The translations under genes and the position numbers were made by a program. The notes beneath the pieces were generated by a model. That model did no database searches. It was given only the letters and a program-made list of their open reading frames with translations, and was not told the origin of the DNA. Positions 1-8,189 of a stretch of DNA of 64,000 nucleotides are shown here, piece by piece. Positions within the stretch are counted from its first letter, which is position 1, and every line of letters begins with the position of its first letter. Origin of the DNA: Chloroflexota bacterium (GTDB lineage Bacteria; Chloroflexota; UBA11872); contig JAJECS010000029.1 in NCBI GenBank assembly GCA_022821905.1, forward strand, positions 1-64,000, written 5' to 3'.

Positions 1-2
1 CC

Positions 3-110
3 GGTAAGCCGCCCAAGGTGGCCCTCACCGCCTGTCTCCGCAAGCTCCTGCTGCTCTGCAACGCCCTCTGCAAGCAGCAGGCCCCGTGGAACCCCGCCAT
101 GGCCACCTAA
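3..110 (+). CDS. IS110-family transposase, C-terminal fragment (5' end outside window)
   Basis: The first 108 bases read in frame as 35 residues ending in TAA. They contain GKPPKVALTACLRKLLLLCN and then QQAPW. The pattern G-K-P-x-K-V-A-L-x-A-x-x-R-K-L-L followed by a short tail with PW is the typical C-terminus of IS110-family (DEDD, serine-containing Tnp_20 domain) transposases, where it follows the conserved Ser block. The rest of the gene lies left of the window, so it is not known whether the element is intact. No inverted repeat is expected, because IS110 elements usually lack them. This end is short but the match to the family signature is clear. Confidence 0.8.
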   Translation, partial: GKPPKVALTACLRKLLLLCNALCKQQAPWNPAMAT

Positions 111-252
111 ACCCTTCACCGGCCACACAGTTGCTCTCCCCAAGGAGAGGGGACCGGACCCACGATGCCGCGCAGGCGCTATTCTTTCCGCGAGCGACGA
201 GCAACGCGCGGTCCGCAGCGACCGCCGATATCCCTCTCCCGGAGGAAATCCT
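111..252. other. Gap after the transposase, with a partial dispersed repeat
   Basis: This 142-base stretch holds the right flank of the IS110 fragment. Around 131-155 it carries the short palindrome CTCTCCCC-AAGG-AGAGGGG, which resembles the R2 repeat seen at 40259, 44801 and 46104. A strong ribosome binding site, GGAGGA at 241-246, sits 6 bases before the ATG at 253. I see no convincing promoter. Confidence 0.5.
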
Positions 253-1221
253 ATGCCCCCTAGCAGTGAGCGCGCCCTGCGCGAGTTGCGTGGTCCCGCC
301 GCGCTGGTGATGGCGCCGTTCGATGATGATCTGCGACTCGACCTGGACGCCCTGCGCTCGAACATCCAGTTCATGCTCGACGCGGGCCTGGAGACCGGCA
401 AGGGATTCATCATTTCGCCCTGCGGCAGCGGCGAATACCTCAGCCTTTCGCCGTCGGAGCACCGCGACATGGTCGCGGCGTCGGTCGAAGCCGCTGCGGG
501 CAAGATCCCCGTGGTGGCGGGCGCGGCGAGCTTGAACCTGGACGAGGTGATCGCCCTCTCGCAGGGCGCGGCGGACGCCGGCGCGGAGTACGTGATGATC
601 TCGCCACCCTGCTACTACCCGATCAGCCAGCAGGGTATGTACGAGTGGTACCGGATTCTCGCGGAGTCGCTGGATGCCGGGATCATGATCTACGACCAAT
701 CCTGGCGGCAGGAGATCGGCACGTCGCTGGGCGTCGAGCTCATCGGGCGGCTGGCCGAGTTTCCGAGCATCGTGTCGCTCAAGTACGGCGCGCCCAACAT
801 CATCGAGCCGATGGTCGAGGCGCTGGATCGGTACGCCGACCGCTTCGCCTTCATCGACAACTCGCTGGGCTACACCTCGACGGTGGCCTACATGCACGGC
901 GCCACCGGATACATCTCCGGTCCGGCGACCTGGTGGCCGGAGTTCGAGCTGGAGTTCTTCCGGCTGCTCGAGGCGGGCGACTTCGCCGGCGCGGACCGCT
1001 GGCACGCGAAGATCGGGCCCTACATGTCGCTGCACCAGAGCGAGGGCGGCCCCGGATGGAACGACCTGCAGGACTCGGCCATCATCAAGGCGGCGCAGGA
1101 CTTTGTGGGTCTGCACGGCGGACCGGCGCGACCGCCGTTCCGCGGCGTCAACAACGAGGAACGCCTCGTGATCAATGCGGTCCTGGACGACCTGGGCGTG
1201 CGGCAGGCGGTGCCGGCCTAA
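253..1221 (+). CDS. Dihydrodipicolinate synthase/N-acetylneuraminate lyase family protein
   Basis: A 322-residue class I aldolase of the DapA/NanA/KDG aldolase family. These (beta/alpha)8 enzymes use a Schiff-base lysine to make or cleave 2-keto acid aldol products. The Schiff-base lysine is K177 in SLKYG and the matching catalytic tyrosine is Y147 in IMIYDQS. The GSGE segment near 58-61 occupies the carboxylate-binding TTGE position. The length fits the family and the start has a good GGAGGA site. The next gene is convergent. The specific substrate cannot be read from sequence; the surrounding sugar-acid and semialdehyde genes favour a catabolic lyase over lysine synthesis. Confidence 0.85.
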   Translation: MPPSSERALRELRGPAALVMAPFDDDLRLDLDALRSNIQFMLDAGLETGKGFIISPCGSGEYLSLSPSEHRDMVAASVEAAAGKIPVVAGAASLNLDEVIALSQGAADAGAEYVMISPPCYYPISQQGMYEWYRILAESLDAGIMIYDQSWRQEIGTSLGVELIGRLAEFPSIVSLKYGAPNIIEPMVEALDRYADRFAFIDNSLGYTSTVAYMHGATGYISGPATWWPEFELEFFRLLEAGDFAGADRWHAKIGPYMSLHQSEGGPGWNDLQDSAIIKAAQDFVGLHGGPARPPFRGVNNEERLVINAVLDDLGVRQAVPA

Positions 1222-1237
1222 GGGACGGTCGTCGCGG

Positions 1238-2008
1238 TCAGTCTTGCCCTAGGGCGATACGCACGTCTTCGGTGGTGTCGCGGAGCACGGTGGGCCGGAT
1301 GGCGATCTCCTCGATGAGCGTGCGCCCCGGCGTCGCCGCGCAAAAGACGATGGCGTCGGCGACGTCGTCGGCACCGATCATGGTGGCGCGGTCCTCTGCC
1401 GTCGGCGGACGCGGTCGCTCGCCGAGCAGCGGCGTGTCGACCTCGCCGGGCAGGACGGTGCAGGCGCGGATCCCTCGGTTGCGAAACTCGGCGTTCACGC
1501 TGCCCATGTAGTTGAGCAGCGCCGCCTTGGACGCCGCATAGGCCGCACCGCCGAGCGGTCCGGGGCTGTAGACGGCGAACGACGACACGCTCACGATCGT
1601 GCCGCCGCCGCGCTCGATCATGCCGGGAATCAGTCCGCGGCAAAGGATCGACGCGGCGGTGACGTTGATGCGGAAGAGCTCGTCGAGCGCGGCATCCGCC
1701 GTCGCCGAGCTGCGGTGGGGAGAGTTGGCGCCGGCATTGTTGACCAGCACGTCCACGCCGCCCAACGACTCCGCCGCCCAGCGCGCGAGCGCGTCAACCT
1801 GGGCGGGGTCCATGAAGTCGGCGACGTAGGAGGGGACATCGGCGGCGCCGGCGGCCTCTACGGCGGCCGCGGCGCGAGCCAGGCGATCAGGGCGGCGGCT
1901 GGTGAGCGCCACCCGCGCGCCTTCCCGCGTGAGCGCCAGGGCGGCGGCGGTGCCGATAGCGCCTCCGCCTCCCGTGACCAGTGCAACCTGACCGTCCAAC
2001 CGTCCCAT
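1238..2008 (-). CDS. SDR-family NAD(P)-dependent oxidoreductase
   Basis: A 256-residue classical short-chain dehydrogenase/reductase. The Rossmann motif TGGGGAIG is at residues 12-19 and NNAG at 90-93. Catalytic Asn is in RINV (about 115), Ser in VSSF (142-143) and Tyr/Lys in YAASK (157-161). A GGAGGG site precedes the ATG. It lies 30 bases downstream of the D-threonine aldolase-like gene on the same strand, so the two are probably co-transcribed. It most likely oxidises a hydroxyl made or used in that pathway. The substrate is unknown. Confidence 0.88.
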   Translation of the reverse strand: MGRLDGQVALVTGGGGAIGTAAALALTREGARVALTSRRPDRLARAAAAVEAAGAADVPSYVADFMDPAQVDALARWAAESLGGVDVLVNNAGANSPHRSSATADAALDELFRINVTAASILCRGLIPGMIERGGGTIVSVSSFAVYSPGPLGGAAYAASKAALLNYMGSVNAEFRNRGIRACTVLPGEVDTPLLGERPRPPTAEDRATMIGADDVADAIVFCAATPGRTLIEEIAIRPTVLRDTTEDVRIALGQD

Positions 2009-2038
2009 GCGTCCCTCCGCCGTGGCGACTACGGGCCG

Positions 2039-3190
2039 CTACTGGCTGCGGCCGCGCGCGGTGACGTGCCAAACGGCCTCAACGATACCCTCCCGCGCGG
2101 CGAAGGCATGGTCGTAGAGGTTCACGCAGGGACAGATGTGGTTGGGGATGACGCGCAGCGTCTGACCGATGGCGAAGGCGCTCGCGTCCGGCGCGGCGAT
2201 CACGCCGTGCTCGTCGGAGACGCTGGTGATGACGGCTTCGGGATGGCCCACCACCATGCCGTGGCCGGTGTTTTCCAGCACGCTGGGGCCGCGGCGGTCG
2301 GACGTGAGCGCCTTGGCGCCGGCGTCGATGACGACGCGATCCGGCGCGGGCAGGTTCACCACCGTCGCCAGCACGGTTGCCGCGCACCAATCGGTGTGAC
2401 CGAGCAAATTCGCGTGCGACGCATCGTTGAACACGGCGGTGCCGGGTCGCAATTCGTCAATTGGCGCGTGGAACGATTCCAGCAGGAATGACGGCGAGGA
2501 GCCCATGCTGACCTCGCACGCCGCTCCGGTGGCGGCCTGGATCGCCGCGGCGATGCTGGTCATCAGTTGTTGGGACTCTTCAGCGGCAGTGTGGACGCCG
2601 GCCGGGTCGGCCGCCTGATAGTCGTGGCCTTCGTGGGTGTAGATGCCGCGAAGATTGAGGCCATCCGTGCGGAGCGTCTGCTGCGCAAGGGCAACGGCAG
2701 CTTCCGCGGTCGCAACGCCGGTGCGACATTGGCCGGTATCGATCTCGATGGCCACGTCGATCGTTGCGTCGGACGCGGAGAGGGCGGCGCCGAGCGCCCG
2801 CACGTGTTCGGCATGGTCGACGCCTACGGCGAGGCGGGTGCGCTCGGCAAGCTCTACAAGGCGAATGAGGCGGGACGCTCCTACGACCTGGTTGGCGATG
2901 AAGATGTCGTCGAAGCCGGCGTCGGCGAAGGCCTCGGCCTCACCGAGCTTGGCGCAGCAGATGCCCTCTGCGCCCGCCTGCCGCTGACGCGCCGCGACCG
3001 CCGCCATGCGGTGGGTCTTGACATGCGGGCGCAGCCTGGCACCCGCCTTGCCCGCAGTAGCAATAAGGCGCGCGATGTTGGCGTCGAGCACGTCGAGGTC
3101 GATCACCAGTGCTGGGGTTTCGAGATCGACCACGGCGCGACCGATGGCAGCGGAAGGCTCCCGGCTGGAGAGCACGGGTTCGGACGTCAT
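2039..3190 (-). CDS. D-threonine aldolase / D-serine dehydratase-like PLP enzyme (DSD1 family)
   Basis: A 383-residue fold-type III PLP enzyme. The N-terminal alanine-racemase-like barrel carries the PLP lysine K58 in RPHVKTH. The C-terminal D-serine-dehydratase-like domain carries an HxC metal motif in PNHICPC, as in eukaryotic-type D-serine dehydratase, where His and Cys bind zinc. The family acts on D-3-hydroxy amino acids, either cleaving to glycine and an aldehyde or dehydrating D-serine. I chose the ATG at 3190 because the upstream in-frame residues are unlike the family and run toward the divergent dehydrogenase. It is upstream of, and probably in operon with, the SDR. Confidence 0.85.
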   Translation of the reverse strand: MTSEPVLSSREPSAAIGRAVVDLETPALVIDLDVLDANIARLIATAGKAGARLRPHVKTHRMAAVAARQRQAGAEGICCAKLGEAEAFADAGFDDIFIANQVVGASRLIRLVELAERTRLAVGVDHAEHVRALGAALSASDATIDVAIEIDTGQCRTGVATAEAAVALAQQTLRTDGLNLRGIYTHEGHDYQAADPAGVHTAAEESQQLMTSIAAAIQAATGAACEVSMGSSPSFLLESFHAPIDELRPGTAVFNDASHANLLGHTDWCAATVLATVVNLPAPDRVVIDAGAKALTSDRRGPSVLENTGHGMVVGHPEAVITSVSDEHGVIAAPDASAFAIGQTLRVIPNHICPCVNLYDHAFAAREGIVEAVWHVTARGRSQ

Positions 3191-3349
3191 GGGTTTTCGG
3201 CGCGGTCCTGCGCTGGTCGCAGTGTACGTTCCGCTATGCAGGCTTGGAGTGGACTGGGCGGCGGATGTCGTACCGTTCGATACGCGGATTACGAATCGAA
3301 CGAACAGCACCGCAAATGAACGTCACCGATGGTCGGAGGTTGGATCGCC

Positions 3350-4840
3350 ATGGGCGCTGAGGTCAGGCGGCTGAGCAATTGGATCAACGGCGAGTGGGTG
3401 GAGTCGGCCAGCACCGATCGTCTGGACGCCGACAATCCGGCGACGGGCGAGGTGATCGCCAGCGTCCCGCTGTCGACCGAGTCTGAGATCGACGCGGCCG
3501 TGCAGACGGCCAAGGCGGCCTTCCCCGCGTGGCGCGACACCCCGGCGGTCGACCGCGGACGGGTGCTGTTTCGGCTGCATTCGCTGATGCGGGATCGGTT
3601 CGAGGAGCTTTCCCGCACCGTGACCATTGAAAACGGCAAGACGCTGGAAGAGGCCCGAGGCGAGGTGCTGCGGGCCGTCGAGAACGTCGAAGTGGCCGCA
3701 GGCGTTCCCACCCTGCAGCAGGGCTCGTTTTCCAGCGACATTTCGGCGGCCATCGATGAGCACTCGATCCGCGAGCCGCTGGGCGTGTTTGCGCAGATCG
3801 GGCCCTTCAACTTCCCGGCCATGGTGCCCTTCTGGTTCGCCCCGCTGGCGGTGGCCTGCGGCAACACCTTCGTGACAAAGCCGTCGCAGAAGACGCCGCT
3901 GAGCCAGACGCTGCTCACGGAACTGACCGCCGAGGCGGGCTTCCCGCCGAGCGTGATGAACCTGGTGCACGGCGCCGGCGAGCAGGCGCAGGCGCTGAGC
4001 GCTCACCCGGACGTGGCCGGCGTGTCGTTCGTGGGCTCGACGCCGGTGGCGCGGGCGGTCTACGAGACGGCCACGCGGCACGGAAAGCGGGCGCAATGCC
4101 AGGGCGGGGCGAAGAATCATCTAGTGGTGCTGCCGGATGCCGACCTCGACGCCGCGATCCCCAACATCTGCGGCTCGACCTATGGCTGCGCCGGCCAGCG
4201 GTGCCTGGCCGGATCGGTGGTGGTGACGGTCGGCAGCGTGCGCGAGGAGCTGACGGAGCGGCTGGTCGAGGCAACCTCATCGATTCGCCTGGGCGACGGG
4301 CTCGATCCCGATACGGGCATGGGTCCGGTGATTTCCGCCGAGTCGCGCGACCGCGCGTTCACCTATATCGACCAAGCGGTCAAAGACGGCGCCGAACTCC
4401 TGCTGGACGGTCGCGGGGCGACCGTCGACGAGCTGCCGGGCGGCTACTGGGTCGGCGCAACCGTGCTGCACGAGGTGACGCCCGACATGCCCGTGGTGCG
4501 CGATGAGATCTTCGGTCCGGTGGTGAGCCTGATGCATGCCGACACGCTGCAGGAAGCCATTGACATGGTGGAAGCCAGCCCCTTCGGCAACGCGGCCACG
4601 CTCTACACCAACAGCGGCGGCGCGGCGCGGGAGTTCACGCGGCAGGTGAACGTCGGCAATGTCGGCATCAACGTGGGCGTGGCGGCGCCGATGGCCTTCT
4701 ATCCCTTCGGCGGACGCAAGCAGTCGTTCTTCGGCGACATCCACGCGCAGTCCACCGAGCTAGTGCGGTTCTACACCGATCCAAAGGTCGTGATCACGCG
4801 TTGGCCCGACAAGACGGACGGCCGGGATCCGTGGGACTGA
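3350..4840 (+). CDS. mmsA: CoA-acylating methylmalonate-semialdehyde dehydrogenase
   Basis: A 496-residue aldehyde dehydrogenase of the MmsA/IolA type. These convert (methyl)malonate semialdehyde, NAD and CoA to propionyl- or acetyl-CoA. The oxyanion Asn is N154 in GPFNFP and the nucleophile is C285 in CAGQRCLAG. The general-base Glu of hydrolytic ALDHs is absent: QGGAKNH stands where ELGGK is usual, as expected for the CoA-dependent subfamily. An in-frame ATG at 3329 also exists. I prefer 3350 because GGAGG at 3335-3339 is placed for it. It is divergent from the D-threonine aldolase-like gene and is followed after 21 bases by an O-methyltransferase. Confidence 0.92.
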   Translation: MGAEVRRLSNWINGEWVESASTDRLDADNPATGEVIASVPLSTESEIDAAVQTAKAAFPAWRDTPAVDRGRVLFRLHSLMRDRFEELSRTVTIENGKTLEEARGEVLRAVENVEVAAGVPTLQQGSFSSDISAAIDEHSIREPLGVFAQIGPFNFPAMVPFWFAPLAVACGNTFVTKPSQKTPLSQTLLTELTAEAGFPPSVMNLVHGAGEQAQALSAHPDVAGVSFVGSTPVARAVYETATRHGKRAQCQGGAKNHLVVLPDADLDAAIPNICGSTYGCAGQRCLAGSVVVTVGSVREELTERLVEATSSIRLGDGLDPDTGMGPVISAESRDRAFTYIDQAVKDGAELLLDGRGATVDELPGGYWVGATVLHEVTPDMPVVRDEIFGPVVSLMHADTLQEAIDMVEASPFGNAATLYTNSGGAAREFTRQVNVGNVGINVGVAAPMAFYPFGGRKQSFFGDIHAQSTELVRFYTDPKVVITRWPDKTDGRDPWD

Positions 4841-4861
4841 GCGCGCGGAAGGAGCGGCCCA

Positions 4862-5536
4862 ATGGCGCATGAGTACCGCCACTCCGGCGAACGGCACATT
4901 CGCGACAGCGCCTACCTGGAGCGCATCCACCCGGACATTGGGTCGGTGCTGCTCGGCATGGAGGACGAGGCCGAGCGCGACGGCCTGCCGATCACGGAAC
5001 GGCCGAGCACGCGCCTGTTGTCCCTGGTCGTGCGCGCGATGGGCGCGCGGCGGGCGCTGGAGATCGGCACGAACATCGGCTACTCGGCAATCGCCATCGC
5101 CTCGGCGCTGGGCGACGGCGGCGAACTGGTCACGCTGGACATCGACCCGGAGATGCACGAGCGGGCGCGCGCCAACGCGGATCGCGCGGGCGTCGGGGAT
5201 CGCGTGACGCTGGTCACCGGGCCGGCGCTCGAGACGATTGCTGGGATCGACGGACCGTTCGACTTCGCCTACATCGACGCCGACAAGGGCTCGTATCCGC
5301 AGTACCTCGATGCAGTCATCGAGCGACTGCGGCCGGGCGGCGTGGTGGCGCTCGACAACCTCCTGTGGCTGGGCCAGGCGGCGCACGAGCCGGAGGACAG
5401 CGACTTCCATCGCGAGTCGACGCCCATCATCCGCGCCTTCAATGAGGCCTTTCTGGCCGACGCGCGGCTGGACTCGACAATCGTGCAGGTCGGCGACGGG
5501 GTCGGGATGGGCGTGAAGCGACTACCTGTTGACTGA
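4862..5536 (+). CDS. Class I SAM-dependent O-methyltransferase
   Basis: A 224-residue methyltransferase of the caffeoyl-CoA/catechol O-methyltransferase-like family (Methyltransf_24/3). SAM motif I is LEIGTNIGYSA near residue 65. Next come LDIDPE and the metal-binding IDADK segment near 137-141, and later an ALDN block. Enzymes of this family are Mg-dependent and methylate hydroxyl groups on small, often phenolic, substrates. GGAAGGAG precedes the ATG and the gene follows mmsA by 21 bases, so both are likely on one transcript. The methyl acceptor is unknown. Confidence 0.85.
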   Translation: MAHEYRHSGERHIRDSAYLERIHPDIGSVLLGMEDEAERDGLPITERPSTRLLSLVVRAMGARRALEIGTNIGYSAIAIASALGDGGELVTLDIDPEMHERARANADRAGVGDRVTLVTGPALETIAGIDGPFDFAYIDADKGSYPQYLDAVIERLRPGGVVALDNLLWLGQAAHEPEDSDFHRESTPIIRAFNEAFLADARLDSTIVQVGDGVGMGVKRLPVD

Positions 5537-5595
5537 TAGCGGCAGGGCGCGTAGCGTCGCGCCGCGGAACGTGTGTGCGTGAGGGACTGATCCAG

Positions 5596-6348
5596 ATGTT
5601 GCGCAACCCTGCCAAGCAACGGCTCGAGAGCGGCCAGGTGGCGCTCGGCGTCAGCTGCGGGATGGGCGCGCCGTTTCTCGCCGAGATCCTGGCGCGCGCG
5701 GGGTTCGACTGGGTGATGATCGACAACCAGCACGGGATGTGGGACCGGCAATCGTCCTCCCTGGCCATGATGGGCGTGCGGGCCGGCGGCTCGACGCCAA
5801 TGGTGCGCGCGCCGGAGAACGACTACTACGCCATCGGTCGTCTGCTCGACGAGGGCGCGTTGGGCGTGATCGTGCCGATGGTCGAGAACCGCGAGGAGGC
5901 GGAGCGGGTGGTCCAGGCCTGCCGCTATCCGCCCATCGGCAGCCGCTCGGACGGCGTGAGCGGCGCGAGCGTGCTCGGTCCCAGCTATCGCGAGCGGGCC
6001 AACGACGAGATCCTGGTGGCGATCCAACTCGAGTCGCGGGAGGCCATCGAAAACGCGGACGCCATCATGTCGGTCGAGGGAATCGACGCCTGCTGGCTCG
6101 GACCGGCCGACCTGGCGAACTCCCTCGGTCACGCGCGCAACACGCCCGAGCATGACGCGGCGGTCATGGAAATGGTTTCGGCCTGCAAGCGGCACGGGAA
6201 GGCCGCGGGCATCGCCGCGGGAAGTGTCGAACAGGTCGAGAAGTGGGTGGCGGCCGGCTGCACGTTCGTCAGCGCCGGCGGCGACAAGATCTATGTGGGA
6301 ACCAGCGCGGCGGCGGAGTTCAACGCCCTGGCGAGCTTGCGGGAGTAG
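5596..6348 (+). CDS. HpcH/HpaI aldolase family protein (copy 1)
   Basis: A 250-residue class II metal-dependent aldolase related to 4-hydroxy-2-oxoheptanedioate aldolase and 2-dehydro-3-deoxyglucarate aldolase. These release pyruvate from 2-keto-3-deoxy sugar acids. The catalytic His is H46 in IDNQHG, and the metal ligands are the Glu in IQLES and the Asp in GPADLANS. I chose the ATG at 5596 because GAGGGA lies 9 bases upstream; a GTG at 5575 is an alternative that matches the paralogue's length. The next gene is a paralogue starting 6 bases after the stop, so this is a tandem duplication in one operon. Confidence 0.86.
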   Translation: MLRNPAKQRLESGQVALGVSCGMGAPFLAEILARAGFDWVMIDNQHGMWDRQSSSLAMMGVRAGGSTPMVRAPENDYYAIGRLLDEGALGVIVPMVENREEAERVVQACRYPPIGSRSDGVSGASVLGPSYRERANDEILVAIQLESREAIENADAIMSVEGIDACWLGPADLANSLGHARNTPEHDAAVMEMVSACKRHGKAAGIAAGSVEQVEKWVAAGCTFVSAGGDKIYVGTSAAAEFNALASLRE

Positions 6349-6354
6349 CGAGAT

Positions 6355-7137
6355 ATGGCACGCATCGACTCATTGACCAATCCTGTGAAGGCGAAGCTGC
6401 GACGCGGCGAGGTGGCCCTGGGCGTGGGGTGCGCGCTCGGAAATCCGAACATCGTGGAGCTGCTCGCGCGGCAGGGGTTCGATTGGGTTCTGATCGACAA
6501 CCAGCACGGCACGTGGGGGCGAGAGTCCACGTCCGCGGCGTTCATGGCGGCTCGGGCCGGTGGGGCGGTGCCCATTCCGCGGGTGCTCAGCAGCGAGTTC
6601 ACGGCCATCGGGCACCTTCTCGACGAGGGTTCCACCGGGGTCATCGTTCCGATGGTGGATTCGCCGGAGGAGGCGGAGCAGGTGGTGCACGCCTGCCGCT
6701 ACCCGCCCGCGGGCGGGCGGTCGATCGGTGCGTCGGGGGCCATCGCGCACGGGCTGGACTACATGAGCCGCATCAACGACGAGCTACTCATCATGGTCCA
6801 GATCGAGTCCAAGCAAGCCGCCGAGGCGGCCGACGAGATCATGGCGGTGGACGGCGTCGATGGCACGTGGGTCGGCCCGGCCGACCTGGCCGCGTCCATC
6901 GGTCACGCCCAGGGCAGCACCGAGCACACGGATTGCGTCGTCGGCGTGTTCGAGGCTTGCCGGAACCAGGGCAAGATTCCGGGGATCTCCGCCGGTCCCC
7001 CCGACTCGGCCAAACGCTGGATCGAACACGGCGCGCGCTTCGTGACCCTGGGCGCCGACGTGCTGTACGTGTTGCAGGGCGCGCAGGCCGAGCTGGAGGC
7101 GTTTGGGCGCGAGCCGGGCCTCGGTAACTGGTCCTAG
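6355..7137 (+). CDS. HpcH/HpaI aldolase family protein (copy 2)
   Basis: A 260-residue paralogue of the preceding gene with the same architecture. Family residues are H51 in IDNQHG, R76, metal ligands E151 in QIES and D177 in GPADLAAS. The two copies have diverged well beyond a recent duplication, for example in the loop after GRS near 121-135, so they may take different keto-acid chain lengths or work as a mixed complex. The gene starts 6 bases after copy 1 and abuts the stop of the convergent quinone reductase. Substrate unknown. Confidence 0.86.
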   Translation: MARIDSLTNPVKAKLRRGEVALGVGCALGNPNIVELLARQGFDWVLIDNQHGTWGRESTSAAFMAARAGGAVPIPRVLSSEFTAIGHLLDEGSTGVIVPMVDSPEEAEQVVHACRYPPAGGRSIGASGAIAHGLDYMSRINDELLIMVQIESKQAAEAADEIMAVDGVDGTWVGPADLAASIGHAQGSTEHTDCVVGVFEACRNQGKIPGISAGPPDSAKRWIEHGARFVTLGADVLYVLQGAQAELEAFGREPGLGNWS

Positions 7138-8106
7138 CTAGGGAATCAGCAGCAGCTTCCCGGTCGTGGCGCGGCCTTCGAGGTCGGTGTGGGCTTGCGC
7201 GGCGTCGGCCATGGCGTATTCGCCGTGGATCTTGAGCTCGAGCGAGCCGTCCGCGACCCAGCCCAGCACGGACGAGGTGCGCCACTGAAACTCCTCGGGG
7301 GTGATGAGGAAGTGCCCCAGGCTCGGACGCGTCAGGAAGAGCGAGCCCTTCTGGTTGAGGATCTGCGGGTCCATGGGCGGCACCGGCCCGCTGGCGGCGC
7401 CGAAGAGCACCATGTAGCCGCGCGGCTTGAGGCAATCGAGCCCCCGGTCGAACGTCGCCTGCCCCACGCCGTCATAGACCACGTCCACGCCGGCCCCATC
7501 GGTGAGCTCGCGGACCTTGGGGAGGAAATCCTCCTCGGTGTAGTTGATGACGTGATCGGCGCCCACGTCGCGCGCGACTTCAGCCTTGGCGGGCGTGCCG
7601 ACGGTGGCGATGACCTTGGCTCCGGCCTTCTTGGCCATCTGAATGATCAGGCGGCCGGCGCCGCCGGCGCCCGCGTGCACCAGGGCGGTGTGGCCGGCGC
7701 GCAGCGGGAAGGATGACGCGGTGAGGTAGTGCGCCGTGCAGCCCTGGAGCATCACGGCGGCGGCGGTGCGGGTGTCCAGCGATTCCGGAACGCGCACCAG
7801 GCGGTCGGCCGCGACGGCCTGCATTTCGGCATAGGAACCGATCTCGGTGCCGTGCGCCACGCGGTCACCGACCTCGAGCGTGGTCACGTCGGACCCAACC
7901 TCCACGACCACGCCGGCGCCTTCCATGCCCAGCGTGAACGGGGGCTCGACCGGGTAGCGGCCGGTGCGTTGATAGGTGTCGATGTAGTTCACCCCGGCGG
8001 CCTCGGTGCGCACGAGGACCTCGTTCGGCGCGGGCGACGGGTCGGGGATGTCTTCGTAGCTGAGCGCCTCGATGCCGCCGGGCGTGTGGACGCGAATGGC
8101 CTTCAT
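7138..8106 (-). CDS. Quinone oxidoreductase, zinc-independent MDR family
   Basis: A 322-residue NAD(P)H:quinone reductase of the QOR branch of the medium-chain dehydrogenase/reductase superfamily. The GroES-like N-terminal domain includes PFTLGMEGAGVV and lacks the catalytic and structural zinc cysteines of alcohol dehydrogenases. The nucleotide fold shows VHAGAGGAGRL followed by the ATVGTPAKAE segment. AAGGAG precedes the ATG by about 7 bases. It is convergent with the second aldolase (adjoining stop codons) and divergent from the MFS gene. Likely reduces quinones or alpha,beta-unsaturated carbonyls. Confidence 0.88.
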   Translation of the reverse strand: MKAIRVHTPGGIEALSYEDIPDPSPAPNEVLVRTEAAGVNYIDTYQRTGRYPVEPPFTLGMEGAGVVVEVGSDVTTLEVGDRVAHGTEIGSYAEMQAVAADRLVRVPESLDTRTAAAVMLQGCTAHYLTASSFPLRAGHTALVHAGAGGAGRLIIQMAKKAGAKVIATVGTPAKAEVARDVGADHVINYTEEDFLPKVRELTDGAGVDVVYDGVGQATFDRGLDCLKPRGYMVLFGAASGPVPPMDPQILNQKGSLFLTRPSLGHFLITPEEFQWRTSSVLGWVADGSLELKIHGEYAMADAAQAHTDLEGRATTGKLLLIP

Positions 8107-8189
8107 GGGTGACTCCTTTGCGGCGGGAAAACGCCAGCATAGGACGCGGCGCGGCCGGGCAGGGACGCGCGTGCCTTATATTCCGGCCC

